From: Actinomycetota bacterium
Lineage (GTDB): Bacteria > Actinomycetota > Acidimicrobiia > Acidimicrobiales > Acidimicrobiaceae
Direction: 5' to 3'
Assembly (NCBI GenBank): GCA_027366165.1
Contig: DAHXKX010000024.1
Coordinates: 1-36,523, forward strand
Length of the DNA stretch: 36,523 nt
Part shown: positions 17,300 through 25,550 of the stretch, in pieces
Position numbering within the stretch: the stretch's first letter is position 1
Layout: each line of letters begins with the position of its first letter
Position numbers and translations under genes: made by a program
Notes under the pieces: model-generated
What the model saw: only the letters and a program-made list of their open reading frames with translations
The model's database searches: none
Told to the model about the DNA's origin: nothing

Positions 17300-17934
17300 G
17301 TCAGTCAACAAGGTTTGACCTCTCCTCTAGGCGCCTATATCTATGCACCCCAATTAGAGATGACCTTGCCACATTTGTGAGCGAGGCGCTAAAGGGCGGT
17401 GTTGACGTCATACAACTGAGGGAGAAAAAAGCAGAGGCCAGGACGATCATCCGTCATGCGAAAGAACTGAAGAGAATTACCCTAGATTTTGGCGTTCCCT
17501 TCTTCATCAATGACAGACCCGATATCGCCCTCGAAGTTGAGGCAGATGGTGTCCACGTTGGACAGGATGACGTTGACGTTGACTTGGTGCGCAGGATCAT
17601 GCCGGATGTTCTCGTAGGACTATCAACACACGGGGATGAAGAACTCGAGGGAAGCCTCGGCAAAGATGTCGACTACATCTCGGCCGGCCCGATCGCCGCA
17701 ACGCCAACCAAACCCGGAAGACTGGGCACCGGGGTCGGTTACGCGGTGCGTGCATCCTCGCTCTCGCCGAAACCAGTATTTGTGACAGGAGGCGTTAATC
17801 CGTCCGTCGTAAAAGACCTTGTTTCCCATGGAATACGCCATTTCGTCGTAGTTCGCTATCTGACCGAATCACCCGATCCGCGCCTTGCAGCGCGTCAGAT
17901 GCGGACCGCAATCGACGAGAACCTGGCCTCTTAG
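17296..17934 (+). CDS. thiE: Thiamine-phosphate synthase
   Basis: A 212-residue TIM-barrel enzyme that joins HMP pyrophosphate and thiazole phosphate to form thiamine phosphate. Landmarks in order are YLCTP, GGVDVIQLREKKA, FFINDRPDIALEVEADGVHVGQDD, VGLSTHGDEE, VDYISAGPIAATPTKPGR and a phosphate-binding glycine segment VFVTGGV. The last is usually VAIGGI, so the phosphate loop is slightly unusual. The ATG at 17296 overlaps the stop of the upstream gene by four bases. A longer in-frame reading beginning at 17038 lies inside the HhH-GPD gene and has no family similarity, so it is not used. Supply of thiamine fits the nearby ThDP enzyme AceE, though the two are not in one operon. Confidence 0.93.
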   Translation: MSQSTRFDLSSRRLYLCTPIRDDLATFVSEALKGGVDVIQLREKKAEARTIIRHAKELKRITLDFGVPFFINDRPDIALEVEADGVHVGQDDVDVDLVRRIMPDVLVGLSTHGDEELEGSLGKDVDYISAGPIAATPTKPGRLGTGVGYAVRASSLSPKPVFVTGGVNPSVVKDLVSHGIRHFVVVRYLTESPDPRLAARQMRTAIDENLAS

Positions 17935-18686
17935 TTGTTGTTGCGCTCCATCCAGCCAAGCAGTATTGCCAACATCCGAGGATCAGAAGTCAGATCGTGA
18001 TCGCCAGCGGTGAGCGCATGCGCCTCTGCCGTTACTCCCGAAACGGTCAGGAACTCCCGTAGCTCGGCATCAGTCACAACTTCGTCGTCACGACCACTTA
18101 TTACCAGCCACTGCTTGGATCCAAGCAAATCAGCTGATTTGGCCGGATCCAGAGCCTGCAGCTGGTTTGCCCAAAGGTCTATTTCCATCGACTTGGCCGG
18201 CACTTTCACCCCGACTGACTGCGCTTTTCTGGAAAGCTGCTGCGGCTTGGTGGAGTAACCTGAAAGATCAACCAGTGGTGAAATCGTTGCGACACCGCGC
18301 ACTACTTCAGATCGGGCTGCGACGTAAAGACAGACGGCTGCCGCCAGGTCATAGCCAGCGATTAACACGGACTTGGCCTGATTAGTACTGACAAAGTGGT
18401 CGGCCACCACCGTCATATCATCGCACCAGTTCATCGGGGAGAAGCGTCCACCCGAACCATCGATTCCGGAGCAGAGCATTGACAACACCGTCCAACCCGA
18501 CTGATTGGCTATCCTCTCCACGAGCTCCTTGTGAAACAGGTCCGTGCCGACGACTGGCCTTGCAATAGGCAAACCGAAATTGAAGATCAGCATCTGGCTG
18601 CCCTGACCCACATGTTTAACTTTAGGACTGCTCTGAGAGAGATAGCCAAGTATTTTCCCCTGGCTCCCCTCGATCTCAATCTCCAA
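17931..18686 (-). CDS. Alpha/beta hydrolase-like protein with Asp at the nucleophile position
   Basis: The 251-residue protein shows the order of elements of a small alpha/beta hydrolase. A strand LIFNFG is followed by a loop; VLIAGYDLAAAVCLY at 107-121 fills the nucleophile-elbow position; VISGRDDEVV is where the acid usually sits; AGDHDLTSD gives a candidate catalytic His. The elbow normally reads G-x-S-x-G but here it is G-Y-D113-L-A. Asp nucleophiles occur in haloalkane dehalogenases and epoxide hydrolases, usually with G-x-D-x-G/S, so it may be an unusual hydrolase or a degenerate one. The start follows a leucine/serine-rich non-coding region. It is convergent with thiE and overlaps its end by four bases. 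Substrate unknown. Confidence 0.7.
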   Translation of the reverse strand: MEIEIEGSQGKILGYLSQSSPKVKHVGQGSQMLIFNFGLPIARPVVGTDLFHKELVERIANQSGWTVLSMLCSGIDGSGGRFSPMNWCDDMTVVADHFVSTNQAKSVLIAGYDLAAAVCLYVAARSEVVRGVATISPLVDLSGYSTKPQQLSRKAQSVGVKVPAKSMEIDLWANQLQALDPAKSADLLGSKQWLVISGRDDEVVTDAELREFLTVSGVTAEAHALTAGDHDLTSDPRMLAILLGWMERNNN

Positions 18687-19147
18687 TTCTCACCTCTTTC
18701 AGTCTGTAGGCCCGTACAGCCCAGACAAAGTCAGGCTGATGCACCTGAGATGAAAGATGTTCACACCGATATCCTAACGCTTATGCACAATTGCCCCTGT
18801 GGCTTGTCGTGTCCAACCCCCGGATGTGTAAACAGGACTTCTCGACGTCAATTTAGACCACGCTATGGCAACCTTCACGGATAAGCTGGCGTGCCTTTCG
18901 ACCCGCGTCGTGTTTACAACCTGCGCACTCACAATCCCGGGAATTTGTGGCAGGGCAACGCATCGCTTTCTCACCCGAAAATCGCTTCCATTATGGATAA
19001 GTGGAAAGGAGGTCAGCTGATTATGCAGTTCGCAGAAGCCGTCTCCCCGAACAAAGGAAAAGTGCACAGAAACTACCCGCCGCCAGAGCCCCACCTGCTC
19101 TGCGCTTTGAAGTCGCGCCGGAGTATCGGCACCCTCTGGCATCGATA
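18687..19147. other. Intergenic region without a supported gene
   Basis: About 460 bases lie between the start of the alpha/beta hydrolase gene and the end of the acyl-CoA dehydrogenase gene, both minus strand. Open frames at 18774-19142 (minus) and 18891-19151 (plus) overlap each other on opposite strands and show no recognisable motif. The promoter of the hydrolase should lie here. No tRNA or repeat was recognised. Confidence 0.45.
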
Positions 19148-20260
19148 CTAAAGACCGATTGTCTCCGCCAACCTCTCTCTGAAGTAGGCGGGCGAACCAA
19201 ACATTAGCTCAGAAGACTTGGCTCTTTTGAAGTACAGATGGGCATCATGTTCCCAGGTGAACCCGATTCCGCCGTGAATCTGAATGTTCTCTGCCGCGGC
19301 GGAGAAATAGGCCTGGGAGCAAAAGACCTTGGCCAGAAAGGCTACGGTTGGCAACTCTGCCGGTTCGTTGTCCACCACCCAGGAGCCGTAATAGGCGGCA
19401 GACTTAGCCGACTCAATTTCGACAAGCATGTCTGCACACTTATGCTTGATCGCCTGGAATGATCCTATCGGCCTGCCAAACTGAATCCTTGTCTTCGCGT
19501 ACTCCACCGCCATCTCCAACACACGCTGTGCGCCCCCGACCTGTTCTGATGCCAGACAGATGATTGACCGGTTAAGCATCGCCTCATAGTAGGAAACCCC
19601 AGCCCCCAGAGAACCCACCAACAGTGCCGGGGTCGCCTGGAACGATAGCGTAGCCAACTTCCGTGTCATATCCAGAGAAAGCTGTGGCGCTTTTGAAATG
19701 GAGCTGTCTGATCCGTCGACAAGGTAAAGGCTTGTCCCCTCTTCGTTCCTTGCCAGCACGAGAACATGTGTTGCAGTAATCCCGTCAATCACATACGGCT
19801 TCTTGCCACTTATTTGCGCCTCGCCTCCTTTCGTGGCGATGGTGGAGATCTCAGATGTGGACCAATCAGTATCGGATTCACTCGCTGCCACTGCAAGACG
19901 AACGTCTCCGGATGCAACCAGGGGAAGATAGTTCGAACATACCGCCTCATCCCCAGAGGCAAGGAGAAGATTTACCCCCATTGCGACAGTCGAGAAATAC
20001 GGCGCACAAAGCAGGGTCCGTCCCATTTCTTCAAATACGATCCCCAACTCAACCTGACCGTAGCCAAGCCCACCAAACTCTTCCGGTATGGTCATCGCCA
20101 TAAGTCCCAGCTGATTAGCCATCTGGTTCCAGACTTTCGAGTCAAATCCCTCCCGAGTCTCCATCAGTCGCCTAACCTCCGAAATCGGAGACCGATCCTC
20201 CAGGAAGCGGCGTACGGAGCGTCGAAATTCTTCCTGTTCTTCGCTAAAGGCGAAATTCAC
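19148..20260 (-). CDS. Acyl-CoA dehydrogenase
   Basis: A 370-residue flavoprotein of the acyl-CoA dehydrogenase family, which introduces the alpha-beta double bond into acyl-CoA substrates. The N-terminal helical domain begins MNFAFSEEQEEFRRSVRRFL, and MTIPEEFGGLGYGQVELGIVFEEMGR is the usual start of the substrate region. The C-terminal domain has YAKTRIQFGRPIGSFQAIKHKCADM and IQIHGGIGFTWEHDAHLYFKRA. These patterns suit the FadE subgroup found beside steroid or branched-chain degradation genes in actinobacteria, but no partner subunit is next to it. The start is GTG. A poorly conserved middle domain leaves the substrate open. It stands alone on the minus strand, divergent from the MBL-fold gene. 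Confidence 0.9.
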   Translation of the reverse strand: MNFAFSEEQEEFRRSVRRFLEDRSPISEVRRLMETREGFDSKVWNQMANQLGLMAMTIPEEFGGLGYGQVELGIVFEEMGRTLLCAPYFSTVAMGVNLLLASGDEAVCSNYLPLVASGDVRLAVAASESDTDWSTSEISTIATKGGEAQISGKKPYVIDGITATHVLVLARNEEGTSLYLVDGSDSSISKAPQLSLDMTRKLATLSFQATPALLVGSLGAGVSYYEAMLNRSIICLASEQVGGAQRVLEMAVEYAKTRIQFGRPIGSFQAIKHKCADMLVEIESAKSAAYYGSWVVDNEPAELPTVAFLAKVFCSQAYFSAAAENIQIHGGIGFTWEHDAHLYFKRAKSSELMFGSPAYFRERLAETIGL

Positions 20261-20388
20261 TTTGGCTCCCCGGTTGACCTTGACCTTTGGAAACTACCTC
20301 TGAACATTTTTGAACACAAGCGCTAGCCTTATGTAAACAAGAACAATTTACTCCAAGGTCATTTACCGCGCACACCCGGGAGACGATA

Positions 20389-21003
20389 TTGAGACTCGAA
20401 CCATTCATATCCGAAAATGGATTGGAAATCTATCGTACCGTCGTGGGTCCCATCGAAAATAACGTTTACGTCGTGAGATGCTCCGAAACGGGAGAGTCAC
20501 TTCTAATCGATGCCGCCAACGAACATCAGGTTTTGATTGACATCTCAAGCGAATTGAAGGTAAAGACAATCGTCGAGACCCATGGCCACTGGGACCATAT
20601 TGGCGCAGTCGAGGAGCTCCGCAATGCCGGATACAGTGTTGGAGTCGCTGAAGATGACGCGAGAATGTTGCCGAGCTTCGACTACTTGATCGAAGACAAC
20701 CAGACCATCGCCATAGGAAGACTTCGGTTCCATGCGATAATGACACCCGGACATACTCCGGGGTCTGTGTGCTTCACTGTTGAAGGTCACGACTTGGTAT
20801 TCAGCGGCGACACGTTGTTCCCGGGTGGTCCGGGCGCAACCCGATTCGAAGGTGGTGATTTCCCCACGATCATCGAATCCATCGAGACCAGGCTTTTCTC
20901 AAAATTACCCCCTCAGACGGTCGTGCTTCCTGGTCATGGACCACACACCACTATCGGCGAAGAATCGCCCAAGCTGCCGGAATGGATCTCCCGTGGCTGG
21001 TGA
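20389..21003 (+). CDS. MBL-fold metallo-hydrolase (glyoxalase II-like)
   Basis: A 204-residue metallo-beta-lactamase-fold hydrolase with a full set of metal ligands: THGHWDH (His65, His67, Asp69, His70), His122 in TPGHTPGSV, Asp141 in FSGDTLF and His183 in LPGHGP. The layout suits small glyoxalase II-like thioesterases that act on thiol esters or related compounds; with mycothiol as the probable cellular thiol the true substrate may be a mycothiol ester, but this is inference. The TTG start at 20389 follows a GGGAG sequence. The gene lies 45 bases before a nitroreductase gene in the same direction, so a two-gene unit is likely. Confidence 0.9.
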   Translation: MRLEPFISENGLEIYRTVVGPIENNVYVVRCSETGESLLIDAANEHQVLIDISSELKVKTIVETHGHWDHIGAVEELRNAGYSVGVAEDDARMLPSFDYLIEDNQTIAIGRLRFHAIMTPGHTPGSVCFTVEGHDLVFSGDTLFPGGPGATRFEGGDFPTIIESIETRLFSKLPPQTVVLPGHGPHTTIGEESPKLPEWISRGW

Positions 21004-21048
21004 ATATGACTAACATCGAAATAACAAGTCACAAGAAACAGTAGGCAG

Positions 21049-21633
21049 ATGGAAGAAACAACAACAATCTTGTCAGCACTCCTTAATCGACGTTCCGTCG
21101 GCCAACTAAGAGAGCCTGGCCCGACTTTGGAACAGCTCGATGCAATCATCAGAGCCGGTGCATCGGCCCCCGACCACGGACGACTCAAACCATGGCGATT
21201 TGTCATTTTCAAGGGAGAAGCGCGACTTAGATTTGGAGAGCTTTTGGCAGAGTCCCTAAAGGTGCGGATTGAGAGTCAAGGGCTAACTGCGACAGAAAGC
21301 CAGCTCGAAAAGGAGAAGTCCAAGCTCCTCAGGGCACCCGTCGTCGTAGCGGTCGGTGCGGCCCTTGATCATGAACATTCGATTCCGGTAATCGAGCAGT
21401 TCGCTGCCACCGCAGCTGCATGTGAAAACATGCTGGTTGCGGCCACTGCCCTCGGAATAGGATCCATGTGGCGTACTGGAGATCCCAGTTACGACAGCTC
21501 AGTTAAGACCGCCCTCAACCTGAAAGAGTCCGATATGGTGACTGGCTGGCTTTATTTTGGATCAGCAGCAGCCAAAACTGCGCCGATTAGTCAGAATTAC
21601 AATCACAGTCAATATGTGACATATTGGCATTAG
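21049..21633 (+). CDS. Nitroreductase family protein (YdjA-like)
   Basis: A 194-residue FMN-dependent oxidoreductase of the nitroreductase fold. The N-terminus LLNRRSVGQLREPGPTLEQLDAIIRAGASAPDHGRLKPWRFVIF follows the YdjA pattern, with RRS supplying FMN phosphate contacts. Later AATAAACENMLVAATALGIGSMWRTG is the usual dimer and flavin segment. It probably uses NAD(P)H and works as a homodimer in the cytoplasm; the natural substrate is unknown for this group. It lies after the MBL-fold gene and before sufC, with 58 bases and an inverted repeat to the latter. Confidence 0.9.
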   Translation: MEETTTILSALLNRRSVGQLREPGPTLEQLDAIIRAGASAPDHGRLKPWRFVIFKGEARLRFGELLAESLKVRIESQGLTATESQLEKEKSKLLRAPVVVAVGAALDHEHSIPVIEQFAATAAACENMLVAATALGIGSMWRTGDPSYDSSVKTALNLKESDMVTGWLYFGSAAAKTAPISQNYNHSQYVTYWH

Positions 21634-21658
21634 AAAATAAATATCGGATCAGAGTTTC

Positions 21659-21674
21659 TCCTATCGACATAGGA
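21659..21674. promoter_or_regulatory. Palindrome in front of sufC (TCCTAT-CGAC-ATAGGA)
   Basis: Two perfect 6-base arms around CGAC lie 17 bases before the sufC ATG. A TAATAG at 21676-21681 just after it could be the -10 of a leaderless or nearly leaderless transcript, since no ribosome site is visible. The core CCTATCGA-A-ATAGG recurs at 35977-35990 in front of the last gene of the window, so both may be bound by one regulator. An RNA hairpin is the alternative reading. Confidence 0.45.
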
Positions 21675-21691
21675 CTAATAGACTGTAGACC

Positions 21692-22438
21692 ATGGAACGT
21701 TCTCTTTTCGCAATTGAAGACCTGCATGTAGCCGCCGGAGAGCAGGAAATCCTCAAAGGGCTGTCGCTCACTGTCAAAAAGGGGGAAGTCCATGCCATAA
21801 TGGGTCCCAACGGCTCAGGCAAATCGACGCTTGCCAATACACTGCTAGGAAACCCGGATTACGAAATCACCTCGGGTTCCGTCCGCTTCCATGGTGAAGA
21901 CATCACGCACTGGTCAACAGATGCAAGGGCTAAAGCCGGAATCTTTCTGGCGTTTCAATACCCTCAGGAAATTGCAGGTGTGTCTGTTATACAGTTCCTG
22001 CGACAAGCACTATCCGCCCGCAAAGCGACAGATGTTTCGGCAATTGAAATCCGCTTTGCAATGCTGGAATGGATGCAGAAACTTGGCATGGACCCCTCCT
22101 TTGCGCAACGGTATCTGAATGAAGGATTTTCAGGCGGAGAAAAAAAACGCAACGAGATACTTCAGATGGCGCTCCTGGAACCCGAAGTTGCGATTTTAGA
22201 TGAGACCGATTCAGGACTTGACATCGACGCCCTGCGCGTCGTTGCAAGGGGTGTCAACGAAGTCCGCAAGGAGAACCCAGACCTTGGGGTGATTCTGATT
22301 ACGCACTACCAGAGAATCCTTGACGAACTCTCACCAAATTTTGTCCACGTTATGATCGACGGGAGGATCGTCGCCTCTGGCGGGATGGAACTGTCGCAAA
22401 AACTGGAATCTGAGGGCTACGAGGGATGGAGAGAATGA
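21692..22438 (+). CDS. sufC: Fe-S cluster assembly ATPase SufC (copy 1)
   Basis: A 248-residue ABC-type ATPase of the SUF system. It works with SufB and SufD in the scaffold complex that builds Fe-S clusters in the cytoplasm. Walker A is MGPNGSGKST (residues about 37-46), the Q-loop region AFQYPQEIAGVS is typical of SufC, the signature is FSGGEKKRNE, Walker B is VAILDETDSGLD, and the H-loop is ITHYQRIL. It is followed immediately by sufS, with a 4-base overlap (ATGA). A second sufC is present at 28270-29058. No sufB or sufD is in this block, which is unusual. Confidence 0.95.
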   Translation: MERSLFAIEDLHVAAGEQEILKGLSLTVKKGEVHAIMGPNGSGKSTLANTLLGNPDYEITSGSVRFHGEDITHWSTDARAKAGIFLAFQYPQEIAGVSVIQFLRQALSARKATDVSAIEIRFAMLEWMQKLGMDPSFAQRYLNEGFSGGEKKRNEILQMALLEPEVAILDETDSGLDIDALRVVARGVNEVRKENPDLGVILITHYQRILDELSPNFVHVMIDGRIVASGGMELSQKLESEGYEGWRE

Positions 22439-23685
22439 ATACGCCTACCACAGCAACACCTTTGAATGTGACCGAAATCCGCAAGAATTTCCCTATCTTC
22501 TCACACCAGAATGGCAAGGCTCTTTACTTCCTTGACTCTGCCGCATCGTCCCAGAAGCCGCTGTCAGTTTTACAGGCAATGGACAATTACTATTCCACAA
22601 CCCATGCAAACGTGCACCGTGGGGTTTACCACATTGCCGAACATGCCACGGAGCTGTACGAAGGCGCACGGGTTAAGATAGGCCGATTCATTGGAGCCCC
22701 TAACCCAGCGCGTGAAACTATTTTTACCAAGAACGCTACCGAATCCCTAAACCTGCTCTCGACCTGTCTTACACGAGGCATGTTGAAAAAGGGCGACGTA
22801 GTTGTCCTAACCGAGATGGAACACCATGCCAATCTGGTTCCATGGCTGATTGCAAAGGAACAGTTTGGAATTGAAATCCGCTACATAAAAGTGGACAGCG
22901 AAGGCTACCTCGCTCTCGACAACATCGACGAGCTTCTGAGTGGCGCAAAAGTCCTAAGCGTGACACTTGCTTCCAATGTACTGGGAACGTTGCCTCCCAT
23001 GGCCCGGCTTGCTGAATTGGCTCACGAGCATGGCGCCATTGTCATTGGAGATGGTGCCCAATACGTCCCACACATGGTAACCGACGTTACAGATTTGGGC
23101 GTGGATTTTCTTGCCTTCACGGGCCACAAGATGCTGGGCCCAACTGGCATTGGGGTGCTATGGGGCAAATCAGAACTTCTTGAGGCTCTGCCGCCATTCA
23201 TGGGCGGAGGCGACATGATCACCGATGTCACCCTTGACGGGTTCACTCCGAATGAACTCCCGTGGAAATTTGAGGCAGGCACTCCACCTATCGCAGAAGC
23301 CATTGGACTGGGAGCTGCAGTAGACTACTTGCAGAATCTAGGCATGCAAAGTGTAAGGGAACACGAAATCAAACTCCTCTCCTATGCATTCGAAACACTT
23401 GAATCGAACTTCGGAAAGAACATAGTCATCCACGGACCGAGAAATATTCAAGACCGTGGCGGCGTTATCTCATTTGACTTTAGAGATATTCACCCTCATG
23501 ATATATCACAAATACTCGACCAAAGCGGGGTCTGTGTCAGGGCAGGCCATCACTGTGCCAAACCTCTCATGCGGCACCTCGGAATTGCCGCAACTGCCAG
23601 AGCGTCATTTCATATCTACAATGAGCCGGCTGATGTGGACGCACTGGTAGATGCGCTTGGTAAGGCCCAAGCTTTTTTTGGCTAG
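22435..23685 (+). CDS. sufS: Cysteine desulfurase SufS
   Basis: A 416-residue PLP enzyme of the group II cysteine desulfurases that takes sulfur from cysteine as a persulfide. The PLP lysine is Lys232 in FTGHKMLGPTGIG, and the catalytic cysteine is Cys374 in RAGHHCAKPLM. THANVHRGVYHIAEHATELYE near residue 60 and LGTLPPMARLAELAHEHGA are family landmarks. I prefer the ATG at 22435, which overlaps the sufC stop and has GGAG a few bases upstream; an ATG three codons earlier is possible. In Gram-positive bacteria the sulfur passes to SufU, which is the next gene, 18 bases downstream. Confidence 0.96.
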   Translation: MNTPTTATPLNVTEIRKNFPIFSHQNGKALYFLDSAASSQKPLSVLQAMDNYYSTTHANVHRGVYHIAEHATELYEGARVKIGRFIGAPNPARETIFTKNATESLNLLSTCLTRGMLKKGDVVVLTEMEHHANLVPWLIAKEQFGIEIRYIKVDSEGYLALDNIDELLSGAKVLSVTLASNVLGTLPPMARLAELAHEHGAIVIGDGAQYVPHMVTDVTDLGVDFLAFTGHKMLGPTGIGVLWGKSELLEALPPFMGGGDMITDVTLDGFTPNELPWKFEAGTPPIAEAIGLGAAVDYLQNLGMQSVREHEIKLLSYAFETLESNFGKNIVIHGPRNIQDRGGVISFDFRDIHPHDISQILDQSGVCVRAGHHCAKPLMRHLGIAATARASFHIYNEPADVDALVDALGKAQAFFG

Positions 23686-23703
23686 GTTAAAAAAGGAGAG
23701 ACT

Positions 23704-24174
23704 ATGCCTGGTCTTGAAGACCTTTATAGAGAGATAATTCTCGATCACTACAAGAACCCGCGCAATGAAGGTACGTTTCCCGCTCCGCCGGCGATCAAGG
23801 CCGAGGGACACAATCCCTTATGTGGAGACGAACTGACCGTCTACCTAATTCTGGATGGCGATGTGATAAAAGACATTCACATCACTGGCCAGGGATGTTC
23901 GATCTCACGATCTTCAGCTTCATTGATGTCTGTCGCCGTCAAGGGAAAGACCCTCACGGAGGTTGACCGCCTCTTGAAGATCTTCAAGTCAATGATGTCG
24001 ATTTCCACCAATGCCAGCGGTGAACCAGAAGCATCTGAGCCAATCGAATACTCCGAAAGAGAGTTGGGCGAGTTGATTGCATTGCAGGGTGTCGTCAAGT
24101 TCCCTGTAAGAATCAAGTGCGCAACCCTTTCATGGAATACCCTCGTTCAAGCACTTGAGGATAGAGCGAGCTGA
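23704..24174 (+). CDS. sufU: SufU, sulfur acceptor for SufS
   Basis: A 156-residue zinc-containing protein of the SufU/NifU-N family. The zinc ligands of SufU are present: Cys40 and Asp42 in NPLCGDE, Cys65 in GQGCSIS, and Cys139 in VRIKCATLSW. The 18-21 residue insertion that separates SufU from IscU is visible before the last Cys (residues about 98-116, Ser- and Glu-rich). It accepts the persulfide from SufS and passes sulfur on to the scaffold. A good ribosome site (AAGGAGAG) lies 5-7 bases before ATG. A strong terminator follows, so it ends this operon. Confidence 0.95.
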   Translation: MPGLEDLYREIILDHYKNPRNEGTFPAPPAIKAEGHNPLCGDELTVYLILDGDVIKDIHITGQGCSISRSSASLMSVAVKGKTLTEVDRLLKIFKSMMSISTNASGEPEASEPIEYSERELGELIALQGVVKFPVRIKCATLSWNTLVQALEDRAS

Positions 24175-24195
24175 TAGTCGAAAGCCTTGACAATC

Positions 24196-24224
24196 AAAAA
24201 AGGGGGCACATTGCCCCCTTTTTT
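24196..24224. terminator. Strong bidirectional intrinsic terminator
   Basis: Thirteen bases (six A, five G, CA) at 24196-24208 pair perfectly with TG, five C and six T at 24212-24224 around a three-base loop. Runs of T on one strand and A on the other allow termination in both directions, for the suf operon (plus) and the exported glycosidase-like gene (minus). Confidence 0.93.
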
Positions 24225-24262
24225 TGGTTCGATCACATGGCTTTGCAGCTTAAGGTACCTGG

Positions 24263-25483
24263 CTAACCACCAACCGGTCGCGCAAATGCCGCAATGAAGT
24301 CTCTAGCAGTGCCCTCGAAATAGCGCTGGGGAGGGCGCTGCATGTTGTAGACCAGCCGCTTCCCGTTCGAAGGAGCCGCCAGTCCGCCATTTGGAGGATT
24401 GAAGTAAAAATAGTCGACCCAAGTGGTGTTGATATCCAGCTCCATAGCACGCACCGCCCCTGCCCGTTGGAGCAGTCCCGCGAGCGTCGCAACACTCAGT
24501 CCGGGCCCGGCGGCGTAGACAATTGCACCATTGGCGGTGACTCCGACGCCGGACCGCCACACTAGAACACTGTTACCAACCGTGGCACCCCATTGCTGGT
24601 AGTTGGGGGAGTACACTCCGGAAGTGATCTTTCCATTATCCACTATCAGTGAAAGGTTTTGTCGAACTGACACGACATTTGAGGTGAGCTTCTGATCCCG
24701 TCCCCATGCAACGACGTTGGCCGTTCCGTTTGAATAGACGACGAAGGAAGCCTGACCATTCACGAGGGGGTCAGCGGTGCGGCCATTTGAGTAGTACCCA
24801 CCTCGGGCGTCTACCATCCTGAAGCCGGAGTTGAAAGCCGCCACCAGCGACGCCGCCTGAGATGAATTAATTGGAGCCATGTTAGGCCACGGACCACCTC
24901 CGGGTTCAGCCCCACCTGCAAACAGGGTGAACGAAAGGAGCTTCGGATCCATCCATGCAAGTCCAGCAACCAAGGAAGTGTGGACCGGATCTGGGCGCAT
25001 TGTAGTCACATACAGACCGTGCAGACCTCCAATTGTCCTTCCCTCTGGCTGCCATACCCCCTCGCCGGGCAACGGATTCGGCACGAACGGAACAACATTT
25101 TGTGGAGTAGGCAAATGTGGAGGACCTGATGCCACGGTTGTCGGGGGCGACTTGACCTGAGCGGTGTCGAGAATTGCACCCTTCGGAGGTGTACCACCTT
25201 TTGGCGGCTGGTGCCAGGTGTACCAGACGTCCTCAGCAACCCTGAGTAGCTGACCCCCACCGTGTCCTCGAAGCCACTCGACGGCTTTCAGCGCTTCACT
25301 TTGCTGGTTCGAAGCCGTCAAGGCGGATCCAAACGACCAGGTGAAGCTACTCAGCAGTATTACTACGACCGCAAGGATTGCCCCTCTAAGTTTTGGACTA
25401 CGGACTCTGTGTTTCCGCCGGGTTCTTGGATTGAAACTGCCACGCAAAGGTTGAACTGGTCGCATTTCTTGGGAGGTTTTCAC
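24263..25483 (-). CDS. Exported phosphodiester glycosidase (NAGPA)-like protein
   Basis: The 406-residue protein starts with a basic N-terminus and one membrane helix (ILAVVVILLSSFTWSFG, about residues 35-52), followed by a Ser/Pro/Gly-rich linker and a domain that ends near the C-terminus. GLYVTTMRPDPVHTSLVAGLAWMD, FNSGFRMVDARGGYYSNGR, QNLSLIVDNGKI, GNSVLVWRSGVGVTANGAIVYAAGPGLSV and RAMELDINTTWVDYFYF fit the NAGPA/phosphodiester glycosidase fold, where GxDGGxS-like and D-x-N motifs form the active site. A cell-surface carbohydrate substrate is inferred. The GTG start is 18 bases upstream of an in-frame ATG that might also be used. It is downstream of a two-component system on the same strand. 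Confidence 0.72.
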   Translation of the reverse strand: MKTSQEMRPVQPLRGSFNPRTRRKHRVRSPKLRGAILAVVVILLSSFTWSFGSALTASNQQSEALKAVEWLRGHGGGQLLRVAEDVWYTWHQPPKGGTPPKGAILDTAQVKSPPTTVASGPPHLPTPQNVVPFVPNPLPGEGVWQPEGRTIGGLHGLYVTTMRPDPVHTSLVAGLAWMDPKLLSFTLFAGGAEPGGGPWPNMAPINSSQAASLVAAFNSGFRMVDARGGYYSNGRTADPLVNGQASFVVYSNGTANVVAWGRDQKLTSNVVSVRQNLSLIVDNGKITSGVYSPNYQQWGATVGNSVLVWRSGVGVTANGAIVYAAGPGLSVATLAGLLQRAGAVRAMELDINTTWVDYFYFNPPNGGLAAPSNGKRLVYNMQRPPQRYFEGTARDFIAAFARPVGG

Positions 25484-25550
25484 TGTGCATAGATCCTAGG
25501 CGATAAAGCTTACATAATCATGAAATAGCTGTTCAAGGGGCATATATTTC

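Noticed and set aside
18774-19142. Minus-strand 122-codon open frame in the intergenic region
   Set aside because: No recognisable motif, overlaps an opposing open frame of equal quality, and shows no clear ribosome site.
24225-24262. Short GGTTCGATC stretch as part of a tRNA
   Set aside because: No acceptor stem or anticodon arm can be folded around it; it directly follows the terminator T-run.
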